DNA of 11,298 bases from RGIG8306 sp964426655 (lineage in GTDB: Bacteria; Bacillota; Clostridia; Lachnospirales; Lachnospiraceae). Below, piece after piece: positions 6,642 through 11,298 of this stretch. Position 1 is the stretch's first letter. The number at the start of each line of letters is the position of its first letter. The stretch lies in NCBI GenBank assembly GCA_964426655.1, contig CAYRQT010000055.1, positions 1-11,298 of the forward strand. The letters run 5' to 3'. The position numbers and the translations under genes were made by a program. The notes under the pieces were generated by a model. It did no database searches. It saw only the letters and a program-made list of their open reading frames with translations, and was not told where the DNA came from.

Positions 6642-7070
6642 ATGAAGACTTTTATGGCGAGTCCATCAACAATCGAAAGAAAATGGTATGTAGTTGACGC
6701 TACAGGATATACATTAGGTCGTCTGGCATCTGAAGTTGCAAAGGTTCTGCGTGGAAAGAATAAGCCCATTTTCACCCCTCATGTAGATACAGGTGATTAT
6801 GTGATTATTGTCAATGCAGACAAGATCAAAGTAACTGGTAAAAAGCTGAACCAGAAGATTTACTATCATCACTCCGACTATGTGTCCGGAATGAAGGAGA
6901 CAAGCTTAAAAGAGATGTTGGCTAAGAAGCCTGAGAAGGTTTTGGAACTGGCTGTCAAGGGTATGCTGCCCAATGGTAAACTGGGACGTGAGATGTACAC
7001 CAAGCTGTTCGTATATGCAGGTGCAGAACATCCCCATGCAGCACAGAAACCCGAAACATTAACATTTTAA
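6642..7070 (+). CDS. rplM: 50S ribosomal protein L13
   Basis: L13 is an early-assembling large-subunit protein that binds 23S rRNA. The 142-aa product has the family length and signatures: RKWYVVDATGYTLGRLASEVAKVLRGK (about 13-39), GDYVIIVNADKIKVTGKK (about 51-68), and the block VKGMLPNGKLGREMYTKLFVYAGAEHPHAAQKP near the C-terminus. ATG 6642 follows AGGAGGT by 7 nt. It has its own strong promoter and leader and is cotranscribed with rpsI 28 bp downstream, the usual L13-S9 pair. Confidence 0.97.
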   Translation: MKTFMASPSTIERKWYVVDATGYTLGRLASEVAKVLRGKNKPIFTPHVDTGDYVIIVNADKIKVTGKKLNQKIYYHHSDYVSGMKETSLKEMLAKKPEKVLELAVKGMLPNGKLGREMYTKLFVYAGAEHPHAAQKPETLTF

Positions 7071-7098
7071 TTAGGCGTCGGAAGGAGGAAATCGGATC

Positions 7099-7491
7099 AT
7101 GTCAACAGAAAAGTATTATGGAACAGGAAGAAGAAAAACCAGTATCGCAAGAGTATACATTGTACCCGGTACCGGTAAGATTACCATAAATAAAAGAGAT
7201 ATTGATGCATATTTTGGTTTGGAAACCTTAAAAGTAGTGGTACGTCAGCCCCTTGTAGCTACTGAGAATGTGGACAAGCTGGATGTGCTGGTTACCGTTC
7301 ATGGCGGCGGATTCACCGGACAGGCAGGCGCTATTCGCCACGGTCTGGCACGTGCCCTTACAAAAATGGATCAGGACTATCGTCCGGTTGTGAAGAAACT
7401 GGGATACCTGACCAGAGATCCTCGTATGAAGGAAAGAAAGAAATACGGCTTGAAGGCTGCGCGTAGAGCTCCGCAGTTCTCAAAGAGATAA
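7099..7491 (+). CDS. rpsI: 30S ribosomal protein S9
   Basis: S9 sits in the small-subunit head, and its C-terminal tail reaches the P-site tRNA. The 130-aa product has YYGTGRRKTSIARV near the start, GGGFTGQAGAIRHGLARAL (about 74-92), and the conserved basic end LTRDPRMKERKKYGLKAARRAPQFSKR. ATG 7099 has AAGGAGG at 7082-7088. The gene is intact, and mobile-element genes begin about 200 bp downstream. Its very conserved 3' end is therefore a candidate integration target, although the attachment core cannot be fixed from one end. Confidence 0.97.
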   Translation: MSTEKYYGTGRRKTSIARVYIVPGTGKITINKRDIDAYFGLETLKVVVRQPLVATENVDKLDVLVTVHGGGFTGQAGAIRHGLARALTKMDQDYRPVVKKLGYLTRDPRMKERKKYGLKAARRAPQFSKR

Positions 7492-7580
7492 AAAGCGGTC
7501 AACGCATTTATCAAGAAAAGCCCGATTTTACAAGGATTACAGACGTTGTGGAATGTTGTCAAACGCACTGGAAATTACTC

Positions 7581-7613
7581 CGTGTGCAACACGTTTGCAA
7601 CAGGTGTGCAACA
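7581..7613 (+). repeat. Three TGCAACA repeats at 11-bp spacing, near the integrase end
   Basis: TGCAACA occurs at 7585-7591, 7596-7602 and 7607-7613, an exact 11-bp period (one helical turn). The first lies in a palindrome, CGTGT-GCA-ACACG (7581-7593). Short direct repeats at the end of an element next to its tyrosine recombinase gene suggest arm-type recombinase or accessory-factor binding sites. Function is inferred from position only. Confidence 0.5.
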
Positions 7614-7633
7614 AAAACATTAGAAATAATAGT

Positions 7634-7682
7634 AGGACATTTTTCAGTGAAGCGATTTGCTGGAAAGTGTCCTTTTCTTTTT
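7634..7682 (+). terminator. Strong rho-independent terminator downstream of rpsI
   Basis: The arms 7634-7647 and 7660-7673 pair over 14 positions (two G-T pairs) around a 12-nt loop, followed by TTTTCTTTTT (7673-7682). It should stop rplM-rpsI transcripts before they enter the convergent integrase gene. The other strand has only a loose T-rich tract after the stem, so it may also weakly terminate the integrase transcript. It cannot be decided whether it is host DNA or belongs to the element. Confidence 0.85.
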
Positions 7683-7707
7683 GATAGGACTTTCCTTTCC
7701 GTTCTCG

Positions 7708-8763
7708 TTATATCTTATTAATCGCATCGACTAGCTCCTTAATATCAAAGTGAGTATAAACTTTCTCTGTCAGTGTCATTGCCCCAGAGTGCCCTACAAT
7801 CTTTTTGATAATCGTCTGATCTACACCAGCTTCCGCTAACATAGATATACAGGTATGTCTACAACAGTGAGGTGTACGGTCAATCTTTAGCTGTTCCATC
7901 AAAGGCTGGAAGTAGCTGTCATAATAATTCCTGTACTTAAAGTGCTTACCATCTTCCGTATGAAGCAGGTATTCGCAATCAGGTAAAGAATCAAACCATG
8001 ACTGATAAAAAGGAAGGACTTTATCGGCTATTGGTACTTTACGGATACCATTCTCTGTCTTACTACTGATTACATCAAAGTATTGCTCATCTAGATGAAC
8101 ATTCTCCTTCTTCAAGTCCAATAATTCAGAAATTCGAACTCCGTTATACAAGAGCATAAGGATAATCTGATAATACTTGTCCTCTTTCTGTTCCCATATT
8201 CGGGTAATTTCTTCTTTGTCAAATTTGTTACGGTCATACTTGTTTGGATTACGGTCTTTGTATTGAAGAATATCCACAAAAGAAGAATAATCCTTGTTGC
8301 AAATATCGTTTTTCAATGCGAAGTCATACAGCTGATTAAAGAGGACTTTTATCTTCTTTAAGGTTGGAAAATTCTTTCCACAGGTATCAATAACTTCTTG
8401 CAAGTCAACCAGTTTCAAATCTTTAAATACTTTGTTGTAAAGTGAACTGCAAGCCTTATAGGAGGCAATATAACCCTTTACATTGGATTCTGATACAGAT
8501 GCATATTTTCGCTTTGACCATTCTTCGTAAACATCGGAAAAGGTCATCTTAGCAGCTTTAAGATCAAAAGGATTCTTGTTATAATCGGCAAGCATCTGTA
8601 GTCCTTCTGCCTTGGTTGGGGCATATCCGATAATAATGTAATCTCTTACTTGTTTATCCTTCGCTTTGTCATAATGCCAACCAACGGATTTTTTGACAGC
8701 GTAAGGATTTCGGCGTTTTCCGGAAAGCTTTGTCACACTTCCGTAGCCATTTGGTAACTTCAT
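7708..8763 (-). CDS. Tyrosine recombinase / integrase
   Basis: A site-specific recombinase that would integrate and excise the element. From ATG 8763 the product is 351 aa. The N-terminal region (about 1-70, LPNGYGSVTKLSGKRRNPY) resembles the arm-site binding domain of Tn916-type integrases. A SAM-like core-binding domain follows (about 73-170), then the catalytic domain. The full active site is visible: Arg210 (NGVRISELL), Lys235 (SSKTENG), His299 and Arg302 (HCCRH), His325 (GHSG) and nucleophile Tyr336 (VYTHFD). The start is supported by AAAGGA (complement of 8773-8778) spaced 9 nt; ATG 8772 and a longer start at 8838 are less likely. It is oriented away from the repressor gene and towards rpsI. 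Confidence 0.93.
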   Translation of the reverse strand: MKLPNGYGSVTKLSGKRRNPYAVKKSVGWHYDKAKDKQVRDYIIIGYAPTKAEGLQMLADYNKNPFDLKAAKMTFSDVYEEWSKRKYASVSESNVKGYIASYKACSSLYNKVFKDLKLVDLQEVIDTCGKNFPTLKKIKVLFNQLYDFALKNDICNKDYSSFVDILQYKDRNPNKYDRNKFDKEEITRIWEQKEDKYYQIILMLLYNGVRISELLDLKKENVHLDEQYFDVISSKTENGIRKVPIADKVLPFYQSWFDSLPDCEYLLHTEDGKHFKYRNYYDSYFQPLMEQLKIDRTPHCCRHTCISMLAEAGVDQTIIKKIVGHSGAMTLTEKVYTHFDIKELVDAINKI

Positions 8764-8837
8764 TCGCACCATTCCTTTCGTATATTTATTTGTAAAATCT
8801 GCAATGCAGAATAATACCGTAGTAAAAATGGATATCA

Positions 8838-9269
8838 CTAATCATGAATGACCTTGGTAACACTTGGTCTGATTGTCTTCCAAATATCATAATTGTCATT
8901 CGTCTGACTACCAGATTCCAATAATTCTTTCATAGCCTGCCAGTCTTTTAGAAACTGGATAAGGCTCTTATCTTCAAAGAAAATACCTGGTTCTCCATTC
9001 AAGTCTCTTAATTTCACATCAAATACTTCATCAATAGCAAATAGTAAAGGTAATACATCCCCATCTGCCTGTATATCAAATTCAGCAAGTGAATTGACAT
9101 TTACATTGAGTGCATCTGCAATCTTACGTAACTGGTCTGGCTTTGGGGTGTTTTTACCTAATTCATATTTGCGGATAGCAACTTCATGAATCCCTGCTTT
9201 ATCTCCCAACTCTTTTTGTGTTAATCCACGAAATGTACGGATTAACTTAATTTTTTTACCTGTAGTCAT
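8838..9269 (-). CDS. XRE (Cro/CI-type) transcriptional regulator
   Basis: A 143-aa protein with an N-terminal helix-turn-helix of the Cro/CI class: IKLIRTFRGLTQKELGDKAGIHEVAIRKYELGKNTPKPDQLRKIADALNV spans about 7-56, and the recognition helix is near 28-37. The C-terminal part (about 64-143) is acidic and not recognised; it could dimerise or sense a signal. ATG 9269 is chosen because GGAGGT (complement of 9275-9280) is 5 nt upstream; a longer frame to 9356 would run into the promoter region. It lies 74 bp upstream of the integrase gene on the same strand and opposite the excisionase-like gene. It is therefore the likely repressor of the divergent promoters and controller of element excision. 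Confidence 0.88.
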   Translation of the reverse strand: MTTGKKIKLIRTFRGLTQKELGDKAGIHEVAIRKYELGKNTPKPDQLRKIADALNVNVNSLAEFDIQADGDVLPLLFAIDEVFDVKLRDLNGEPGIFFEDKSLIQFLKDWQAMKELLESGSQTNDNYDIWKTIRPSVTKVIHD

Positions 9270-9322
9270 GATTGACCTCCATTCTGCCTGAATAGGCATT
9301 TTCGCAATGTCTGATACATATG

Positions 9323-9388
9323 TTCGAACTTTGCTACTATAGTAAGAATATAACATACTAAAATGAGAAAGTAAACATTAAATTCGAA
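9323..9388. promoter_or_regulatory. Palindromes in the divergent control region, candidate operators
   Basis: Three palindromes lie between the divergent genes: GTTCGAAC (9322-9329), TACTATAGTA (9335-9344), and TTCGAA again at 9383-9388, exactly 60 bp after the first TTCGAA (9323-9328). The last is 5 bp upstream of the + strand -35 box, and the first two are just downstream of the - strand -10 box. Such placing suits an XRE dimer repressing both promoters. No binding is shown. Confidence 0.45.
9347..9375 (-). promoter_or_regulatory. Likely promoter for the XRE regulator and integrase
   Basis: On the - strand, TTTACT (complement of 9370-9375) and TATATT (complement of 9347-9352) are separated by exactly 17 bp. 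Transcription would start near 9340 and run into the regulator gene, giving a leader of about 70 nt. The boxes are good but not perfect consensus matches. Confidence 0.65.
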
Positions 9389-9392
9389 ACTA

Positions 9393-9421
9393 TTGACAGA
9401 GCAATAAAAGGTCTGTATAAT
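9393..9421 (+). promoter_or_regulatory. Consensus promoter for the excisionase-like and repA-like genes
   Basis: TTGACA (9393-9398) and TATAAT (9416-9421) are exact consensus boxes with a 17-bp spacer. The start would be near 9428, about 50 nt before the small HTH gene. So strong a promoter next to a repressor gene implies that it is normally kept off by repression. Confidence 0.85.
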
Positions 9422-9476
9422 ACACAACATAAACAGAGCAAGAAATGCTCTAATAGAATTAAAGGGGGTGATATCT

Positions 9477-9719
9477 ATGGCGGAAAAGATTTATCAAGTA
9501 GAACTTCCGCCATTTACCGGAAGGAATGTTCCAATCGTAGAGATTGCGAAAGCGATTGGGAAAGATCCACAGTATGTCAGGGTAGGGTTACAACAGGGAA
9601 TTCTGAATTTCGGATATGTTCTGAAACTAGAAGATTCCAAAGAATTTAACTACTACTGCCCAGATCGAAAGGTTTGGGAAGAGACAGGATACTTCAGAAC
9701 GGTAGAAATGGCAGTGTAA
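9477..9719 (+). CDS. Small HTH protein, possible excisionase
   Basis: An 80-aa protein. Residues about 17-45 (VPIVEIAKAIGKDPQYVRVGLQQGILNFG) look like a helix-turn-helix of the MerR/excisionase sort. The C-terminal part, FNYYCPDRKVWEETGYF, resembles the aromatic YY...P..W/F...TG ending I recall in small DNA-binding proteins of Clostridia mobile elements. ATG 9477 is preferred over the in-frame GTG at 9468 because the G-rich ribosome binding site (9464-9468) would overlap the latter. It is the first gene from the strong divergent promoter, opposite the integrase and repressor, a normal place for a recombination directionality factor. The function is inferred; it could equally be a transcriptional regulator. 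Confidence 0.72.
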   Translation: MAEKIYQVELPPFTGRNVPIVEIAKAIGKDPQYVRVGLQQGILNFGYVLKLEDSKEFNYYCPDRKVWEETGYFRTVEMAV

Positions 9720-9748
9720 CCGTAGACAAAGGAAAGGAGGTGGTTGCC

Positions 9749-9844
9749 ATGAGGGTGATAAAACAAAAAAGTCCTAACCGTGCAGGGTCAGGACTAGAAG
9801 ATAATTGTAGCAGAGCTAACGATTATCTTATCTCACAAGTATGA
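9749..9844 (+). CDS. Possible 31-aa leader peptide upstream of repA-like gene
   Basis: ATG 9749 opens a 31-codon frame (MRVIKQKSPNRAGSGLEDN...) ending at TGA 9842-9844. It has an excellent Shine-Dalgarno, AAAGGAGG (9733-9740), spaced 8 nt from the start. The peptide is polar with no recognised domain. The frame covers the hairpins of the leader and ends just before the segment that can pair with the repA-like gene's ribosome binding site. A role in translational coupling is therefore plausible, as with leader peptides RepY or Tap in plasmid replication control. Without comparative data the frame could be accidental; the ribosome binding site is the main support. Confidence 0.5.
   Translation: MRVIKQKSPNRAGSGLEDNCSRANDYLISQV
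9761..9795 (-). terminator. Intrinsic terminator of the antisense RNA
   Basis: Read on the - strand: AGTCCTGACC, loop CTGCAC, GGTTAGGACT, then TTTTTGTTT. All ten positions pair on this strand (one G-U), whereas on the + strand the same position is an A-C mismatch and no T-run follows. The asymmetry supports function on the - strand. Confidence 0.8.
9762..9837 (-). ncRNA. Candidate antisense RNA controlling the repA-like gene
   Basis: From the - strand promoter at 9844-9872, transcription would start near 9837. It would cross the complement of the stem-loop 9798-9829 and end at a - strand terminator. The terminator stem 9795-9786 with 9779-9770 has 10 pairs, one of them G-U on this strand only, and is followed by TTTTTGTTT (complement of 9761-9769). 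The result is an RNA of about 75 nt fully complementary to the leader of the repA-like gene and to the 31-aa frame. Size, structure and position match plasmid counter-transcribed RNAs that set replication frequency. Expression is not shown. Confidence 0.72.
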
Positions 9845-9866
9845 TTATATCATTAGCTCCTGCTAC
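9798..9866 (+). promoter_or_regulatory. Alternative leader RNA structures upstream of the repA-like gene
   Basis: Hairpin A pairs 9798-9808 with 9819-9829 (11 pairs, one U-G) around the loop AGCAGAGCTA. The overlapping segment GTAGCAGAGCTAA (9807-9819) can instead pair with TTAGCTCCTGCTAC (9853-9866), leaving one bulged base. Inside that partner, CTCCTG (9857-9862) is exactly complementary to CAGGAG (9894-9899), the Shine-Dalgarno of the repA-like gene. So pairing of the loop with 9853-9866 would free the ribosome binding site, and blocking the loop would let it be sequestered. The 6-bp sequestering helix is weak alone. Confidence 0.65.
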
Positions 9867-9872
9867 TGACAA
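9844..9872 (-). promoter_or_regulatory. Extended -10 promoter for the antisense RNA
   Basis: On the - strand, TTGTCA (complement of 9867-9872, five of six consensus bases) and TATAAT (complement of 9844-9849, exact) are separated by 17 bp. A TG precedes the -10 box by one base, forming an extended -10. It points away from the repA-like gene, into its leader. Confidence 0.78.
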
Positions 9873-9908
9873 ACAGAACATTTGGACACATAACAGGAGG
9901 AAATAGCA

Positions 9909-10910
9909 ATGAACGAAACAAAGACAGAATTAAAGTTAATCCATATGGAGGACGTGATATCAAAAGAAGTCAGTTGGCTATGGTATCCATATATTCCGTT
10001 TGGAAAGATTACCGTAATTGAAGGAGATCCGGGGGAGGGTAAGACAACCTTAATACTTAAGATCGCAGCACTACTAAGTAAGGGATTACCACTTCCCTGT
10101 ACGGATGATGTTCCATATGAACCAATGTCGGTAATCTATCAGACAGCAGAGGATGGACTTGAGGATACGATAAAGCCGAGATTGGAACAGGCTGGAGCGG
10201 ATTGTTCCAAAATCCGAGTCATTGATGAATCGGAAAAAGAGCTGACCATGAGTGATGAACGATTGGAGCAAGCAATCATTGAGACAAAGGCGAAGCTAAT
10301 TATCCTAGATCCAATTCAGGCATATATCGGTGCAACGGTAGATATGCACAGAGCAAACGAAATCCGTCCAGTACTTAAAAGATTGGGAGCGATTGCAGAC
10401 AAATATCAATGTGCCATTATTCTTATCGGTCACATGAATAAGGCATCGGGCACAAAATCAACGTACCGGGGACTTGGGTCAATTGATATTCAGGCAACTG
10501 CTAGAAGCGTCCTTCTAGTAGCAAGGCTTAAAGATAAACCAAACATCAGAATTATGGCACAAGATAAATCAAGTCTGGCACCAGCTGGAGATGCTATAGG
10601 ATTTGAATTAGTAGAAGGTAATGGATTTGAGTGTATTGGAGCTTATGACATAACCGTAGATGAATTGCTAAGTGGACAGGAGGGGAGAGGGAAAAAGAAG
10701 TTCGATATAGCGATTTCTTTTATCACAGAGTATTTCAAGACCGTATCCGAAGTCTCTTCTAATCAGATTGAAGAAGATGCAGCTAGTCAGGGAATTAAAC
10801 GGAATACCTTACTAGCAGCAAAGAAGAAATTGGGAATTATAGCAGATAAAAGAAAGCAGTCGGACGGTAAACAATATTGGATATGGAGTATGCCGAAGAA
10901 AAGAGTTTAA
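9909..10910 (+). CDS. RepA-like AAA/RecA-fold ATPase
   Basis: A 333-aa P-loop protein of the RepA/AAA_25 type, a hexameric-helicase-like fold. Walker A is GDPGEGKTT (39-47), Walker B LIILD (130-134), followed by DPIQAYIG, and a sensor-like GHMNK is at 174-178. The TYRGLGS (185-191) and ARSVLL stretches are usual in this family. The C-terminal 70 residues look like a winged helix (VSSNQIEEDAASQGIKRNTLLAAKKKLGI). AGGAGG (9895-9900) is 8 nt before ATG 9909. In mobile elements such ATPases drive autonomous replication of the excised circle or partner a primase; no primase is seen here. The adjacent antisense RNA locus supports a copy-controlled replication role. RadA/DnaB-like alternatives are less likely. 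Confidence 0.85.
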   Translation: MNETKTELKLIHMEDVISKEVSWLWYPYIPFGKITVIEGDPGEGKTTLILKIAALLSKGLPLPCTDDVPYEPMSVIYQTAEDGLEDTIKPRLEQAGADCSKIRVIDESEKELTMSDERLEQAIIETKAKLIILDPIQAYIGATVDMHRANEIRPVLKRLGAIADKYQCAIILIGHMNKASGTKSTYRGLGSIDIQATARSVLLVARLKDKPNIRIMAQDKSSLAPAGDAIGFELVEGNGFECIGAYDITVDELLSGQEGRGKKKFDIAISFITEYFKTVSEVSSNQIEEDAASQGIKRNTLLAAKKKLGIIADKRKQSDGKQYWIWSMPKKRV

Positions 10911-10997
10911 CAGTCTATCTTCTAGGAAAAGCGGATTCTAAATTCTTGAAAAGAGTTTAGAATTTGCAATCCTAAAGAAACAGACTATTAAACTCTT
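10898..10997 (+). repeat. Nested inverted repeats after the repA-like gene
   Basis: An outer stem pairs 10901-10916 with 10982-10997 (15 of 16 positions) and includes the repA-like stop codon. Inside are a 5-bp stem (10923-10927 with 10970-10974) and a 17-pair hairpin (10931-10967, loop GAA). GAAAAGAGTTTA occurs at 10898-10909 and again at 10948-10959, so it can pair alternatively. No T-run follows, which argues against a simple terminator. A replication origin, oriT or structured RNA are possible. Confidence 0.6.
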
Positions 10998-11009
10998 GCG
11001 AGTAGCAAT

Positions 11010-11091
11010 ATAACCCTCGGAGAGCCACCGCAGTTATGGCTTGCCAAAACTGCTAGGGGGTTATCATCTTCGGCAAGGCTAAGATGATAAC
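11010..11091 (+). promoter_or_regulatory. Candidate oriT or structured RNA before the relaxase gene
   Basis: Hairpin 1 pairs GCAGTT-A-TGG (11030-11039) with CCA-A-AACTGC (11044-11053) around loop CTTG. Hairpin 2 is a perfect 11-bp inverted repeat, GTTATCATCTT (11060-11070) with AAGATGATAAC (11081-11091). Their loops can kiss through CTTGCC (11040-11045) and GGCAAG (11072-11077). ATAACCC (11010-11016) can pair with GGGTTAT (11058-11064), competing with hairpin 2. Inverted repeats just upstream of a relaxase gene are the usual place for an origin of transfer. I do not see the TAGTGTG nick motif of pMV158-type oriT. Confidence 0.55.
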
Positions 11092-11135
11092 AAGCATTTC
11101 TCCGGCGGAACAACAGATAAAGGAGGAGAACATCT

Positions 11136-11298
11136 ATGGGTAGCGTTTCCTATTCAGCACATATCAGTAATGGTAAAAGTGCAATTACAAGTAAGAGTAA
11201 ATTGCAAGGAGTGGCAAAGCATAATCTTCGTAAATACAAATCCGATGGTTACAGTTCTGAAAATATTATACTACTAGAAGGAACTGATAATCTATATC
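11136..11298 (+). CDS. MobV-type relaxase (plasmid recombination/mobilization enzyme), N-terminal part
   Basis: The frame runs from ATG 11136, after AGGAGG (11121-11126) at 9 nt, to the window end, giving 54 codons and no stop. The start, MGSVSYSAHISNGKSAITSK, and the segment LQGVAKHNLRKYKSDG resemble the N-terminus of Mob/Pre relaxases, whose first motif is HNxR (here HNLR at about 31-34). ENIILLEGTDNLY then fits the region before the second motif. Such enzymes nick oriT and pilot the strand during mobilization by a helper conjugative system. The catalytic metal-binding histidines are beyond the window, so function depends on sequence not seen. Confidence 0.7.
   Translation, partial: MGSVSYSAHISNGKSAITSKSKLQGVAKHNLRKYKSDGYSSENIILLEGTDNLY

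Larger units (their letters stand above)
7492..11298. mobile_element. Left part of an integrative mobilizable element, truncated by window end
   Basis: After rpsI the housekeeping content stops. A module typical of integrated mobile DNA follows: a tyrosine recombinase and XRE repressor on the - strand, then a small HTH/excisionase-like protein, a RepA-like ATPase and a MobV-type relaxase on the + strand. No conjugation (T4SS) genes are visible, so mobilizable rather than self-transmissible is the cautious reading. The left boundary is only approximate, between the end of rpsI and about 7700. The right end and any cargo are outside the window. Confidence 0.82.

Noticed and set aside
7581..7613. 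TGCAACA repeats as a CRISPR array
   Set aside because: The repeat unit is only 7 bp with 4-bp spacers, far too short for CRISPR, and no cas genes are present.
7500..7618. Open frame after rpsI on the + strand (VNAFIKKSPILQGLQ...)
   Set aside because: No start codon with a ribosome binding site, no recognised family, and it overlaps the repeats near the element end; likely chance.
8764..8838. Longer integrase start at 8838
   Set aside because: It begins at the regulator stop codon with no ribosome binding site, and the 25 extra residues are not integrase-like; ATG 8763 fits the AAAGGA site and family N-terminus.
9761..9795. This hairpin as a + strand terminator or attenuator
   Set aside because: On the + strand it has an A-C mismatch and no T-run; all features of a terminator are on the - strand.

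Overview
The window reads as chromosomal DNA of a Gram-positive Clostridia, most likely a Lachnospiraceae-type gut bacterium, carrying the left end of an integrated mobile element. The taxonomic inference rests on four things: a zinc-less S4 protein beginning MAVNRVPVLKRC, an L17 enlarged by lysine-rich insertions, strong AGGAGG ribosome binding sites, and the order alpha operon, ecfA1-ecfA2-ecfT, truA, rplM-rpsI. No database search was possible, so family names come from recognised motifs.

Bases 1-3120 are the end of the ribosomal protein supercluster: the last codons of rpmJ, then rpsM, rpsK, rpsD, rpoA and rplQ, all on the + strand. A 10-N assembly gap lies between rpsK and rpsD. The sequence before it starts a different rpsD (MARYTG...), and the sequence after it repeats the last 11 bases of rpsK, so the join may be a chimera of two strains or hide a duplication. 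A hairpin terminator follows rplQ.

Bases 3203-6471 hold ecfA1, ecfA2 and ecfT, the energy-coupling module of an ECF vitamin/metal importer, and truA (tRNA pseudouridine synthase). These genes overlap or nearly overlap and look like one operon. A consensus promoter and a structured leader of about 127 nt then precede rplM-rpsI (L13, S9).

From just after rpsI to the window end is a probable integrative mobilizable element. On the - strand are a tyrosine recombinase and an XRE-family repressor. On the + strand, from a divergent promoter region, are a small HTH/excisionase-like protein, a RepA-like AAA ATPase and the first 54 codons of a MobV-type relaxase. Cargo and the right end lie outside the window.

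The most interesting signal is between the small HTH gene and the ATPase gene. A - strand extended -10 promoter, a stem-loop and a - strand terminator define a candidate antisense RNA of about 75 nt. It lies opposite a leader that encodes a 31-aa peptide. The leader hairpin loop can pair with a downstream segment, and that segment can also pair with the ATPase gene's Shine-Dalgarno. This resembles the counter-transcript and leader-peptide replication control of some plasmids. A second dense structured block precedes the relaxase gene and is a candidate oriT or origin.
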